Source of the DNA: Thermoplasmatota archaeon
Lineage (GTDB): Bacteria > Pseudomonadota > Gammaproteobacteria > Burkholderiales > Thiobacillaceae
Reading direction: 5' to 3'
NCBI GenBank assembly: GCA_023475455.1
Contig: JAMCVR010000125.1
Location: 1-22,541 of the forward strand
DNA length: 22,541 bases
Positions 1 to 9,353 of the stretch are shown here, one piece after another. Under the pieces are notes generated by a model. That model had not been told where the DNA came from, did no database searches, and saw only the letters and a program-made list of their open reading frames with translations. The position numbers and the translations under genes were made by a program. The number at the start of each line of letters is the position of its first letter. Positions within the stretch are counted from its first letter, which is position 1.

Positions 1-934
<934 letters not shown>

Positions 935-983
935 TGCGTGTTCCGTGGAAGGGCCGCCGGGCGAGCGCCGGCGGCCCCTTTGC

Positions 984-1904
984 TCACTGCTTCTGCGACA
1001 GGCCGTAGACGTAGGCCGTCAGCAGGTGCAGCTTGGCGTCCTTGTTGGACGTGGTGCCGAGCGTCTGCGCCATGGCGGGCATCACGCCGTTGCGGCCCTT
1101 GGTGATGCTCTCGATGATCGCCGCTTCGGACCCGCCATACAGCCACACCTTGTCGGTGAGATTGGGCGCGCCCATCGCCTGCATGCCGGTGCCGTCGGGC
1201 ATGTGGCAGGCGGCGCAATTTGCCCCGAACTTCGGCCGGCCTGCGGCGGCCAGCGCGGCGTCGTGCTGGCGGCCCGACAGCGACAGCACGTAGTTCGCCA
1301 CTTCCTTCGTACCCTGCGCGCCGAGGGCCTCACCCAGTGCCGGCATCACGCCGGCGCGGCCGTCGGTGATGGTGGCCTTGATGGTGTCGGGGTCGCCGCC
1401 GTACAGCCAGTCACCGTCGGTCAGGTTGGGGAAGCCCTTGGCGCCCGCCGCATCCGAGCCGTGGCATTGCGAGCAGTAGGTCAGGAACAGGTTCCTGCCG
1501 ATGGCGCGCGCGTCCGGATCGGCGGCGACGGTGGCGATGTCCTGCTGCATGAACCTGGCGTACACCGGCTGGAATCTGGCTTCGGCGGCCTTCACCTCGG
1601 CTTCGTATTCCCCCGTGGAGGTCCAGCCCAGCACGCCGGCGAAGTTGCCCAATCCCGGCCACAGCGCCAGATACGCCAGCGCAAACACCATCGTGCCGTA
1701 GAACAGTCCCAGCCACCAGCGCGGCAGCGGATTGTTGAGATCCTGCAGGTCGCCGTCCCAGGTGTGCTCCATCAGCTCGGCTTTCTCGCCGGGGGCGAGC
1801 TTCCGGGTGGTCTGCAACTTGAGAAACACCCAGGTGCCGGCGATGCTCAGCAGGGTGAGAACGCTGATGTAGATCGGCCAGAAGCCGTGTGTGAAATCAC
1901 TCAT
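984..1904 (-). CDS. ccoP: Cytochrome c oxidase cbb3-type, diheme subunit III
   Basis: This is the diheme c-type subunit that passes electrons from soluble cytochrome c, via CcoO, to the CcoN active site. The 306-residue protein has an N-terminal hydrophobic segment (about 8-28) and a second membrane segment (about 63-82), as in the longer CcoP type with two helices. Two periplasmic cytochrome c domains follow: CSQCH at 144-148 with likely axial Met187, and CAACH at 230-234 with likely axial Met275. The ATG at 1904 was chosen because AAGGAGA lies at good spacing upstream and because it overlaps the ccoQ stop by 4 bp (ATGA), which suggests translational coupling. The frame stays open upstream of this ATG, but that stretch is ccoQ read out of frame. 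Confidence 0.97.
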   Translation of the reverse strand: MSDFTHGFWPIYISVLTLLSIAGTWVFLKLQTTRKLAPGEKAELMEHTWDGDLQDLNNPLPRWWLGLFYGTMVFALAYLALWPGLGNFAGVLGWTSTGEYEAEVKAAEARFQPVYARFMQQDIATVAADPDARAIGRNLFLTYCSQCHGSDAAGAKGFPNLTDGDWLYGGDPDTIKATITDGRAGVMPALGEALGAQGTKEVANYVLSLSGRQHDAALAAAGRPKFGANCAACHMPDGTGMQAMGAPNLTDKVWLYGGSEAAIIESITKGRNGVMPAMAQTLGTTSNKDAKLHLLTAYVYGLSQKQ

Positions 1905-2068
1905 TGCTTGTCTCCTTGTTGGGCGGACTTGTCGTCTTCGTCGAAGGGCAGGCGGCCGGCGTCGTCGAACCGCTGCTTGTTGCCCTTGCTGTAGGCCCAC
2001 CAGACGATGCCGATGAACACCGCGATGAAAACCGCCGTGACGATGCCGCTGAGGGTTCCGCTGTCCAT
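1901..2068 (-). CDS. ccoQ: Cytochrome c oxidase cbb3-type, small subunit IV
   Basis: This small gene encodes 55 residues. The product has one membrane helix (about residues 8-25), then the WWAYS motif and a charged tail, which is the standard CcoQ/FixQ architecture. The family stabilises the cbb3 complex and is not catalytic. It sits between ccoO (2-bp gap) and ccoP (4-bp overlap), exactly where ccoQ is expected, and this position supports the call as much as its short sequence does. Its tail carries the ribosome-binding sequence of ccoP. Confidence 0.93.
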   Translation of the reverse strand: MDSGTLSGIVTAVFIAVFIGIVWWAYSKGNKQRFDDAGRLPFDEDDKSAQQGDKQ

Positions 2069-2070
2069 GC

Positions 2071-2676
2071 TCAGTTCCTGGGCGCGTGGGTGCCCAGCAC
2101 CTGCAGGTAGGCGATCAGCGCGTCGAGTTCGGTCTTGCCTTCCAGCTCAGCCGGCGCGCCGGCGATCTCCTGCTCGGAGTAACCGTGGCCGACCAGGTTC
2201 AGCGTGCGCATCTTTTTCTGGATGGCGGCGTCTTTCAGCGGACGGTCGAGCCAGGGGTAGGCGGGCATGTTCGATTCCGGGACCACGTCGCGCGGGTTCA
2301 TCAGGTGCGCCACGTGCCAGGCGTCGGAATAGCGTCCGCCGACGCGCTGCAGGTCGGGCCCGGTGCGCTTGGACCCCCACAGGAAGGGGCGGTCGTACAC
2401 GTATTCGCCGGCCACCGAGTAGTGGCCGTAGCGTTCGGTCTCGGCGCGGAACGGACGCACCATCTGCGAGTGGCAGCCGACGCAGCCTTCGCGGATGTAG
2501 ATGTCGCGTCCCGACAGCTGCAGCGCCGTGTAGGGCTTGAGGCCCGCCACCGCCGTGGTCGTCGAGGTCTGGAAGAACAGCGGTACGATCTGCACCAGGC
2601 CGCCGACGCTGACGAGGAGGATGGTCAGCACGATCAGCAGACCGAGGTTCTTTTCGATGGTTTCATGCGAAATCAT
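2071..2676 (-). CDS. ccoO: Cytochrome c oxidase cbb3-type, monoheme subunit II
   Basis: This is the monoheme c subunit of cbb3 oxidase. The 201-residue protein has one N-terminal membrane anchor (about 11-35) and a periplasmic cytochrome c domain with CVGCH at 65-69, followed by the typical SQMVRPF. Met137 in the SNMPAYPWL stretch is the likely axial ligand. The length is normal for the family. The ATG at 2676 is preceded by a strong AAGGAGA, 11 bp after the ccoN stop, which fixes the start. The frame is open far upstream, but that part is an out-of-frame reading of ccoN and is not coding. Confidence 0.97.
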   Translation of the reverse strand: MISHETIEKNLGLLIVLTILLVSVGGLVQIVPLFFQTSTTTAVAGLKPYTALQLSGRDIYIREGCVGCHSQMVRPFRAETERYGHYSVAGEYVYDRPFLWGSKRTGPDLQRVGGRYSDAWHVAHLMNPRDVVPESNMPAYPWLDRPLKDAAIQKKMRTLNLVGHGYSEQEIAGAPAELEGKTELDALIAYLQVLGTHAPRN

Positions 2677-2687
2677 GTTCGGTCTCC

Positions 2688-4109
2688 TTAGGCGTGGACG
2701 GCTTGCGGGATCGGAGCGTCGTTCACGACGCGGCCGGCACGCACGGTCTGCCAGACGTTCCAGGCCATCATCAGCATGCCGCTGAAGAACAGCGCGCCGC
2801 CGGCGAGGCGAATGCCGTAGAAGGGATACATGGTGTTGAGCACCTGGGCGAAGCTGTAGGTCAGCGTGCCGTCGGCGTTCGCCGCGCGCCACATCAGGCC
2901 CTGCGCCACCCCGGCGATCCACATCGAGGCGATGTACAGCACCACGCCGATGGTGGAGAGCCAGAAATGCCACTCGATGAGCCTGGTGCTGAACATCGAT
3001 TCGCGGCCGAACAGGCGCGGGATCAGGTAGTACATGGAGCCGATGGTGATCATCGCCACCCAGCCGAGCGCGCCGGAGTGCACGTGGCCGATGGTCCATT
3101 CGGTGTAGTGGGAGAGTGCGTTCACCGTCTTGATCGACATCATCGGGCCTTCGAAGGTCGACATGCCGTAGAACGACAGCGCGGTCACCATGAACTTGAG
3201 GATGGGGTCGGTGCGCAGTTTGTGCCACGCGCCGGACAGGGTCATGATGCCGTTCATCATGCCGCCCCAGCTCGGGGCCAGCAGCATCAGGGAAAACACC
3301 ATGCCCAGCGACTGCGCCCAGTCGGGCAGCGCGGTGTATTGCAGGTGGTGCGGGCCGGCCCACATGTAGATGAAGTTGAGCGACCAGAAGTGGACGACCG
3401 ACAGGCGATAGGAATAGATCGGGCGGCCGGCCTGCTTGGGAATGAAGTAGTACATCATGCCGAGGAAGGCGGTGGTGAGGAAGAAGCCCACTGCGTTATG
3501 GCCGTACCACCACTGCACCATCGCGTCCTGCACCCCGGCGTAGGCGGAGTAGGACTTGGTCAGCGTCACCGGCAATTCGGCGCTGTTGACCAGGTGCAGC
3601 AGCGCGATCACCAGGATGTAGGCGCCGAAGAACCAGTTGGAGACGTAGATGTGCCGGGTCTTGCGCTTGACGATGGTGCCGAAGAACACCAGCGCGTAGG
3701 ACACCCACACCACCGTGATCAGCAGGTCGATCGGCCATTCCAGCTCGGCGTATTCCTTGGAACTGGTGAGGCCCAGCGGCAGCGTCACCGCAGCCAGCAC
3801 GATCACCGCCATCCAGCCCCAGAAGGTGAACGCCGCCAGCTTCTCGGCCCACAGCCGCACCTGGCAGGTGCGCTGCACGATGTAGTAGGACACCGCGAAC
3901 ATCGCCGAGCCGCCGAAGGCGAAGATCACCGCGTTGGTGTGCAGCGGTCGCAGGCGCCCGTAGGAAAGCCATTCGATGCCGAAGCTCAGGTCCGGCCAGA
4001 TCAGCTGCGCGGCCAGGATCACCCCGACCAGCATTCCGACGATCCCCCACACCACCGTCATGATGGCGAACTGGCGGACGACCTTATAGTTGTAGGTTGT
4101 CGCTTCCAT
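2688..4109 (-). CDS. ccoN: Cytochrome c oxidase cbb3-type, catalytic subunit I
   Basis: This is the catalytic heme-copper subunit that reduces oxygen to water with high affinity and pumps protons. The 473-residue protein has about 12 membrane helices and the expected histidines: His57 for low-spin heme b, His204 (YGHN), His254-His255 (GPHH) for CuB, and His342/His344 (GHVHSG) for the hemes. Tyr248 lies where C-family oxidases carry the Tyr that cross-links to a CuB histidine; that role is inferred from the family. The ATG at 4109 is preceded by GGGAGA and starts a normal-length protein; a further 27 upstream open codons would run into the promoter. It is the first gene of the cco operon. Confidence 0.98.
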   Translation of the reverse strand: MEATTYNYKVVRQFAIMTVVWGIVGMLVGVILAAQLIWPDLSFGIEWLSYGRLRPLHTNAVIFAFGGSAMFAVSYYIVQRTCQVRLWAEKLAAFTFWGWMAVIVLAAVTLPLGLTSSKEYAELEWPIDLLITVVWVSYALVFFGTIVKRKTRHIYVSNWFFGAYILVIALLHLVNSAELPVTLTKSYSAYAGVQDAMVQWWYGHNAVGFFLTTAFLGMMYYFIPKQAGRPIYSYRLSVVHFWSLNFIYMWAGPHHLQYTALPDWAQSLGMVFSLMLLAPSWGGMMNGIMTLSGAWHKLRTDPILKFMVTALSFYGMSTFEGPMMSIKTVNALSHYTEWTIGHVHSGALGWVAMITIGSMYYLIPRLFGRESMFSTRLIEWHFWLSTIGVVLYIASMWIAGVAQGLMWRAANADGTLTYSFAQVLNTMYPFYGIRLAGGALFFSGMLMMAWNVWQTVRAGRVVNDAPIPQAVHA

Positions 4110-4179
4110 ACACGTCTCCCGTGATTGATGACTTGTTGAGTCTATGCGAACGTGGCGATACGTTCCACATATGCGGATA

Positions 4180-4209
4180 AATATATCCATTTATAAAAGA
4201 GTATGTCAA
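4180..4209 (-). promoter_or_regulatory. Candidate sigma70 promoter for the cco operon
   Basis: On the minus strand a perfect -35 hexamer TTGACA (4204-4209) is followed after 18 bp by TATATT (4180-4185), about 70 bp upstream of the ccoN ATG, in an AT-rich patch that contrasts with the GC-rich surroundings. The -35 is part of a small palindrome, TCAACTTGA. The fit is good by eye, but no start site is known. Confidence 0.6.
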
Positions 4210-4304
4210 GTTGACGCGCCCCGGCGTGAGCCGGCTGGGGGTTCATGTGTTTTTTTTACATGCAAAAACGGACGTCATCCCTGATTTTCATGTCAGATTT
4301 GAAC

Positions 4305-4318
4305 TTGGTATAGATCAG
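4305..4318. promoter_or_regulatory. Possible FNR/ANR-like box
   Basis: TTGGTATAGATCAG matches 8 of 10 fixed positions of the FNR consensus TTGAT-N4-ATCAA. It lies in the divergent region between ccoN and the histidine phosphatase gene. FNR-type control of cco operons is well known. However, the site is over 100 bp upstream of the candidate cco promoter and only 16 bp from the phosphatase start, so the spacing suits neither gene well. Confidence 0.25.
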
Positions 4319-4334
4319 TTTCCACGCAATTGAT

Positions 4335-4988
4335 ATGCATCCCGTCCCGAAACCCGGCGGCACCCGCGTCTGCATCATCCGTCACGGCGAAACCGACTGG
4401 AATGTGGAGAGGCGCATCCAGGGCCATACCGACATTCCGCTCAACGCGACGGGACGGGCGCAGGCGCTGGCGATGGCGTTCAATGCGGCGCATCACCGCT
4501 TCCATGCGATCTACAGCAGCGACCTGCTGCGGGCGCTGGAGACGGCGCAGGCGCTGGCGCAGCGCGAAGATCATCAGGTGAAGCTGCTGCCGCAATTGCG
4601 CGAGCGGCATTACGGCATCTTCCAGGGCATCACCGCCGCGCAGGGCGCAGAGCGTTGCCCGGAAGCGTATGCGCACTATGTGGCGCGCGACCTCGATTAC
4701 GATTTCGGGACGGGCGAATCGCTGCGCGGCTTCGCCGGGCGCGTCGCCGAGGGCATAGCCTGGCTGGTGCGGCACCACGGCGGGCAGACGATCGCGGCGG
4801 TGAGCCACAGCGGCGTACTGGATGTGGTGTATCGCCGCGCCACCGGACGACCGCTGCGCACGCCGCGCGATTTCGTGATTCCCAACTGTGCGCTCAACTG
4901 GTTCCATTTCGACGGCCAGGGCTGGCATCCGGAAGCCTGGGCCGATCGCCACCATCTGCACGAGGTGCTGACGGAGGCACCGGAATGA
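4335..4988 (+). CDS. Histidine phosphatase family protein
   Basis: This is a branch-1 histidine phosphatase of 217 residues, a fold shared by phosphoglycerate mutases, CobC and sugar or nucleotide phosphatases. The catalytic RHGETDWN motif is at 16-23 (His17 would be phosphorylated), with Arg66 in [11 protein letters not shown], Glu90 in the [11 protein letters not shown] stretch, and the second histidine at His158 in VSHSG. It lacks the insertion typical of dPGM mutases, so a phosphatase is more likely than a mutase, but the substrate cannot be read from sequence. No clear ribosome-binding site precedes the ATG at 4335, and a leaderless or later start is possible. Its stop overlaps the next gene by 4 bp (ATGA), suggesting co-translation. 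Confidence 0.85.
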   Translation: MHPVPKPGGTRVCIIRHGETDWNVERRIQGHTDIPLNATGRAQALAMAFNAAHHRFHAIYSSDLLRALETAQALAQREDHQVKLLPQLRERHYGIFQGITAAQGAERCPEAYAHYVARDLDYDFGTGESLRGFAGRVAEGIAWLVRHHGGQTIAAVSHSGVLDVVYRRATGRPLRTPRDFVIPNCALNWFHFDGQGWHPEAWADRHHLHEVLTEAPE

Positions 4989-5754
4989 GCGTGCCGGCAG
5001 AATGGATCGTGTTGTTCCGCCACGGCCACAGCGAATGGAATCTGACCGATCGCTTCGCCGGCTGGACCGATGTCCCGCTGACCGAAGTCGGCCTCGCCGA
5101 GGCGGCCGCTGACGCAGGCGGGGTTTGCCTTCGACGAGGTCCACGGCTCGGTGCTGCAGCGTGCCCGCCAGACCGCCGAGGCATTGCTTGCGGCGATGGG
5201 CACGCCCGAGGTTCCGCCGTTCACCACCCGGCGGCTGAACGGGCGGCATTACGGCGCGTTGCAGGGCATGAACAAGCGCGCGATTTTTGCGCTCTGGGGC
5301 GGGCAAGCCTCGCGCCGTTGGTGGCGCGGCCACGTCGAGCCGCCGCCGCTGGACGACGACGACCCGCGCCATCCGCGCTTCGATCCGCTGTATGCGGCGC
5401 TGGCCCCCGCGGACTTGCCCGCCGGTGAAAGCCTGCGCGACTGCCAGCGCCGCACCCTGCCGTACTGGAACGACGTGCTGGTGCCGCGCCTGCGCGCGGG
5501 GCGCGCGATTCCTTGCCGGAATCGTGAGCCAGATTGAGCTGGTGCCGCGCCTGCGCGCGGGGCGCCGCCTGCTGGTGATCAGTCACGGCAACACCCTGCG
5601 CGGGCTGGTGATGCACCTGGACGGCTTCGGCGCCGAGGCGATGGAGCGGGTGGAGATTCCGTCCGGGGTGCCGCTGGTGTACCGCTTTGCGCCCGATCTG
5701 ACCGTTCTGGGGCACGAGTGGCTGGAGATGCCAGGCGCTGTGCCGGCGGGGTGA
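4985..5754 (+). pseudogene. gpmA: 2,3-bisphosphoglycerate-dependent phosphoglycerate mutase, broken by two frame lesions
   Basis: Joined across three frames, the translation reads as a GpmA-type glycolytic mutase. The first piece starts at 4985 and contains RHGHSEWN and [13 protein letters not shown]. The second, from about 5106, contains the LQRARQT stretch, [11 protein letters not shown] and the [12 protein letters not shown] insertion typical of dPGM. The third, from about 5566 to the stop at 5752, contains VISHGNTLRGL and IPSGVPLVY. The first frame change, near 5103-5108, seems to be a small deletion: about 4-5 residues are missing compared with family members. The second is a 61-bp insertion with 28-bp flanking direct repeats, which shifts frame and introduces a stop at about 5535. 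Catalytic motifs remain in the pieces, so the lesions are either recent or sequence errors. As written, no full enzyme can be made. Confidence 0.85.
5477..5565. repeat. 28-bp direct repeat bracketing a 33-bp palindrome-bearing insert
   Basis: The same 28 bases occur at 5477-5504 and 5538-5565, a period of 61 bp. The 33 bases between them contain a perfect hairpin, CGATTCC-TTGCC-GGAATCG (5506-5524). Removing 61 bp restores the gpmA frame between LRAG and RLLVISHG. The arrangement resembles a tiny palindromic element with a long target duplication, or a templated tandem duplication. Confidence 0.8.
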
Positions 5755-5776
5755 GTGCGATAAACTCAATCTCGTC

Positions 5777-5797
5777 ATGCCGGACCTGATCCGGCAT
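5777..5797. repeat. REP-like palindrome between convergent gpmA and ald
   Basis: ATGCCGGA-CCTGA-TCCGGCAT is a perfect 8-bp stem with a 5-base loop, in the 127-bp gap between the converging gpmA and ald genes. Palindromes of this kind, with a TCCGGCAT core, are common dispersed extragenic repeats in proteobacteria. A second perfect palindrome, GCGCGTACGCGC, is at 5827-5838. There is no T-tract, so it is not a classical terminator. Confidence 0.6.
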
Positions 5798-5881
5798 CCA
5801 GCGCGGCGTAGCCGCATATAAACCGGGCGCGTACGCGCGGCTGAATTTAACGGGTTTCCGGTTCAAGCCCGGAAAGACGGA

Positions 5882-6967
5882 TTACGCCTTGAACCCCAGG
5901 TCCTGCGCCAGCCCGGCGTGGGTGATTGTCCCCGCATGCACCTGCAGTCCCGCTTTCAGCCCCGAATCCGCCTCCAGCGCGGCCAGGCCATGCGCCGCCA
6001 GCGCCTGCACGTAGGGCAGGGTGGCGTGGGTAAGCGCCTCGGTGGCGGTGCGGGCCACGGCGCCGGGCATGTTGGTGACGCAGTAGTGGACGATGCCCTC
6101 GGCCACGAAGAAGGGCGCGCTGTGGGTGGTGGGGCGCGAGGTTTCGGCGATGCCGCCCTGGTCGATGGCGACATCCACCAGCACCGAACCCGGCGGCATC
6201 CGGTGCAATGATTCGCGGCTGATCAGGCGCGGCGCGTGGCGGCCTGGAATTTGCGCGGCGCCGATCACGATGTCGGCCCGCTCCAGGCTGGCGGCGATCG
6301 CCTCGGGCGAGGAAAAGCGCGTTTCCACCCGTGCGCCGAGTTGGGCTTCGGCCTGGGCGAGCTTGTCGGCCTGGCGGTCGATGAGGGTGACGCGCGCGCC
6401 GAGTCCGGCTGCGGTGCGCGCCGCGCCCATTCCCACCACGCCGGCGCCGATGACGAGCACGTGCGCGGGCGGCACGCCGGGCAGGCCGGTGATCAGCCTG
6501 CCGCTGCCGCCATGGGATTTATGCAGCCCGAGCGCGCCCATCTGCGGCGCCAGGCGGCCCGCGATGTCCGACATCGGCTGCAGCAGCGGCAGGCCGCCGG
6601 CAGGGCGGCTCACGGTTTCGTAGGCGATGGCCGTCACCCCGCGCGCCAGCAGTTCGCGCGCCAGTTCGGGCGCGGCGGCCAGGTGCAGGTAGCAGAACAG
6701 CAGCTGGCCTTCGCGCAGATGCTTCACTTCGTCCGGTTGCGGCTCCTTCACCTTCACCACCAGGTCGGCGGCCCAGGCCTCGGCGGCGGTGGCCGCGACG
6801 GTGGCGCCGGCGGCGCGGTAGGCATCGTCGGCGAATCCGGTTGCCGCGCCGGCCGCGGTCTCGACGCTGACCCGGTGGCCGGCCTCGATCAGGGTGCGCG
6901 CACCCTCGGGCGTGAGCGCCACCCGGTATTCGTGATTCTTGACTTCCTTGGGAATGCCGATGTGCAT
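5882..6967 (-). CDS. ald: Alanine dehydrogenase
   Basis: This enzyme catalyses reversible NAD-dependent oxidative deamination of L-alanine to pyruvate and ammonia, in the cytoplasm. The 361-residue protein starts MHIGIPKEVKNHEYRV, typical of AlaDH, with Arg15. It carries Lys74 (KVKEP) and His95 (YLHLA) for pyruvate binding and catalysis, Glu117, the Rossmann motif GAGVVG (174-179) with Asp197 binding the NAD ribose, and Asp269 in VDVAIDQGG. The HYCVTNMPGAVARTAT region is also typical. The length is slightly below the usual 370. It starts 24 bp after the kup stop in the same direction, so it may be co-transcribed with kup, although a good ribosome-binding site is not obvious. Transhydrogenase alpha subunits are related, but no membrane part is present. 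Confidence 0.95.
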   Translation of the reverse strand: MHIGIPKEVKNHEYRVALTPEGARTLIEAGHRVSVETAAGAATGFADDAYRAAGATVAATAAEAWAADLVVKVKEPQPDEVKHLREGQLLFCYLHLAAAPELARELLARGVTAIAYETVSRPAGGLPLLQPMSDIAGRLAPQMGALGLHKSHGGSGRLITGLPGVPPAHVLVIGAGVVGMGAARTAAGLGARVTLIDRQADKLAQAEAQLGARVETRFSSPEAIAASLERADIVIGAAQIPGRHAPRLISRESLHRMPPGSVLVDVAIDQGGIAETSRPTTHSAPFFVAEGIVHYCVTNMPGAVARTATEALTHATLPYVQALAAHGLAALEADSGLKAGLQVHAGTITHAGLAQDLGFKA

Positions 6968-6991
6968 GGGCGTAGGGCCGGGATGGGCGGG

Positions 6992-8872
6992 TTAAATTTC
7001 GATCTGCGTACCCAGTTCAACCACGCGGTTGACGGGCAGTTTGAAGAAACGCATGGCCGATTCGGCGTTTTGCGCCATGGCCGCGAAAATGTTTTCCCGC
7101 CAGAGTGCCATGCCCGGCATCTTGGTGGGGATCAGGGTTTCGCGGGACAGGAAGAAGCTGGTTTCCATCATCGCGAAATGCAGGCCGAGGGCATCGCACA
7201 ATTGGAGTGCCTTCGGAATGTCCGGTTCCTCGCGGAAGCCGAAGCGGATTTCCAGGCGGTAAAAGCCGCTTCCCAGCTCGGTCAGGTGGATGCGTTCCGC
7301 ATCGGGGACGCTGGGCACTTCTTCGGTGATCGCCCGCAGGATGACTACGCGTTCATGCAGAACCTTGTTGTGCGACAGGTTGTGCAGCAGTGCGTGAGGC
7401 ACGCCCTTGCCGGTGGCGTGGAGAAAAATAGCGGTGCCTGGCACCCGTTGATGCTCGAAGGAGATAATGCCTTCAATGAAGGTGGTCAGATCGATGTCGT
7501 CGCTCTGCATGCGCTGCAAGAGCAGTTCGCGGCCGCGCTTCCAGGTGGTGAGCAGGGTAAAAATCACCAGCCCGATGGCCAGCGGGAACCAGCCGCCGAG
7601 AACGATTTTTGGCACGTTGGCGCCAAGGAAGGCCAGGTCGATGACAAGGAAAAATGCCGCGCCGCCCAGGACGACGGGAAGCGGCCATTTCCAGAAGGCC
7701 CATACCACGGTGAAGGCCAGAATGGTGTCGATCGCCATGGTGCCGGTCACGGCGATGCCGTAGGCCGAGGCCAGGTTGCTGGAGGACTGGAAACCCAGGA
7801 CGAGCAGCGTAACCCCCGCCAACAGCACCCAGTTGATAAAGGGAATGTAGATTTGCCCGATTGCCTGGTCTGACGTGTGGCGAATCTGCATGCGGGGAAT
7901 ATAGCCCAGCTGGATGGCCTGGCGGGTGACGGAAAACGTGCCCGAGATGACCGCCTGGGAGGCGATGATGGTGGCCAGCGTCGCCAGCACGATCATGGGA
8001 TAAAGCGCCCATTCCGGGGCCAGCAGATAAAAAGGATTCTTGGCGGTGGCGGGATTACGCAGCAGCAGGGCGCCCTGACCCAGATAGTTGAGCGCCAGCG
8101 CGGGAAAAACAAACCCCAGCCAGGCATAGCGGATGGGGCGTTTGCCGAAGTGGCCCATGTCGGCGTAAAGCGCCTCGCCCCCGGTGACGGCCAGCACCAC
8201 CGCGCCAAGAATGATCAGGCCGGTGATGCCGTGCGTTTGAAAGTAAGCGAGTCCATAAAGCGGGTTGAACGAGACCAGCACCGCGGGCGTCTGGACAACG
8301 CTGAGCAGCCCCAGCAGCCCCAGCACGATGAACCAGAGAATCATGATGGGCCCGAACAGTTTGCCCACCGACGCGGTGCCCCGGCTCTGGATCAGGAACA
8401 AGCCCACCAGCACGGTCAATGAAATCGGGATGATATGGCGGTGCAAGGCGGGCGCGGCGATTTCCAGGCCTTCCACGGCGGACAGCACCGAGATGGCGGG
8501 CGTGATCATGCCGTCGCCATAGAACAGGGCGGCGCCGAACAGTCCCAAGGTGAGCAGCAGCCACTTGCGCCGGGAGTTCGCGCGGAACACCCGTTGGGTC
8601 AGCGCGATCAAGGCCATGATGCCGCCTTCGCCCTTGTTGTCGGCACGCATGATGAAGAGCACGTATTTCAGCGACACCACCAGGATCAGCGCCCACAGCA
8701 TAAGGGACAGCACACCCAGGATGTTGTCGTGATTGATCGCCGCGCCGTGCGGGCCATTGAAGGCTTCCTTCAGCGCATACAGCGGGCTGGTGCCGATGTC
8801 GCCATACACCACGCCGATCGCGCCGACGGACAGGGTGAGCAAGCTGGTTTTTTTGGATCCGGAATCGTTCAT
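6992..8872 (-). CDS. kup: Low-affinity potassium transport protein Kup (intact copy)
   Basis: This is an inner-membrane K+/H+ symporter of the KUP/HAK/KT family. The 626-residue protein has the hallmark [14 protein letters not shown] (about 20-33), about 12 membrane helices to roughly residue 440, and a C-terminal cytosolic domain ending with the family tail NRVVELGTQIEI. Length and ends are normal, so this copy should be functional. The bases coding for residues 1-314 are repeated exactly at 9354-10295 as part of a 1423-bp duplication. The ribosome-binding site is weak. Upstream on the same strand lies the end fragment of the TIGR03790 gene, 132 bp away. That spacer holds only a vague AT-rich -10-like TTTAAAAT patch. 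Confidence 0.97.
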   Translation of the reverse strand: MNDSGSKKTSLLTLSVGAIGVVYGDIGTSPLYALKEAFNGPHGAAINHDNILGVLSLMLWALILVVSLKYVLFIMRADNKGEGGIMALIALTQRVFRANSRRKWLLLTLGLFGAALFYGDGMITPAISVLSAVEGLEIAAPALHRHIIPISLTVLVGLFLIQSRGTASVGKLFGPIMILWFIVLGLLGLLSVVQTPAVLVSFNPLYGLAYFQTHGITGLIILGAVVLAVTGGEALYADMGHFGKRPIRYAWLGFVFPALALNYLGQGALLLRNPATAKNPFYLLAPEWALYPMIVLATLATIIASQAVISGTFSVTRQAIQLGYIPRMQIRHTSDQAIGQIYIPFINWVLLAGVTLLVLGFQSSSNLASAYGIAVTGTMAIDTILAFTVVWAFWKWPLPVVLGGAAFFLVIDLAFLGANVPKIVLGGWFPLAIGLVIFTLLTTWKRGRELLLQRMQSDDIDLTTFIEGIISFEHQRVPGTAIFLHATGKGVPHALLHNLSHNKVLHERVVILRAITEEVPSVPDAERIHLTELGSGFYRLEIRFGFREEPDIPKALQLCDALGLHFAMMETSFFLSRETLIPTKMPGMALWRENIFAAMAQNAESAMRFFKLPVNRVVELGTQIEI

Positions 8873-9353
8873 CGGTTTATGTCGTTGTGGTGCGAAGGTG
8901 CGGCCGGACGGTAATCAATTTTAAACAGTATGCCCGCAATGGCGAAACGCTGGAGACAAGAGCAGGAGCGGGCTTGTTTCCGGGGAATGAACCTGTATCG
9001 CCCTTTAGCGCACGGGCGCCGCTTCGGCGCGGCGCTCGAAGCGGTAATACGCGGGCGGAATGTTATCGAGCCTGATTTCACGCGTGCCCCAGCCGATGGG
9101 CAGGCGGCCGACACTGCGATACGGGCCCATCATCGACGGCGCGGCCTGCACGTCGTAGAGCCCGGGGGCGAGCAGGCGCGCCGAGAGGGTCACGCCGCGA
9201 TCGCGGGCGTGGTGAGTAATGCCGGCAAACGGGCGCGCCAGCGGCTCGCCGATGAAGATCCCCTGGCCCGGCATCCGCACGCTTTTCCAGTAGGCCTCGA
9301 TCAGGGTTTCGCCCTGCAGGTAGTGCGCCATGACGATCCCCGGAACCGGAAAC
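7931..9353. repeat. 1423-bp direct tandem duplication, copy 1
   Basis: This segment recurs head-to-tail at 9354-10776 with no difference that I could see, including identical translations in several frames. It covers kup codons 1-314, the 132-bp spacer, and the last ~115 codons of the TIGR03790 gene. The bases on either side of the boundary share only the dinucleotide AC before the junction, with no flanking insertion sequence or long homology. Confidence 0.95.
9005..9353 (-). pseudogene. C-terminal fragment of TIGR03790-family gene (duplication remnant)
   Basis: This is an exact copy of the last ~115 codons and stop of the intact gene at 10428-11678, cut at the duplication junction 9353/9354. 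It has no N-terminus, signal peptide or promoter of its own. Read through from the upstream truncated kup it is out of frame. It begins in the middle of the family domain and is not expected to be functional. Confidence 0.9.

Noticed and set aside
2694..4124. A 476-codon plus-strand open frame opposite ccoN, and similar long frames at 6236-7873, 16723-18339 and 77-1105
   Set aside because: They are antisense readings of clearly identified genes in GC-rich DNA, with compositions rich in His, Arg, Gly and Ala and no recognisable domains.
5827..5838. GCGCGTACGCGC palindrome as a terminator for gpmA or ald
   Set aside because: It has no T-run on either side, and the stem has only a 4-base self-complementary centre.
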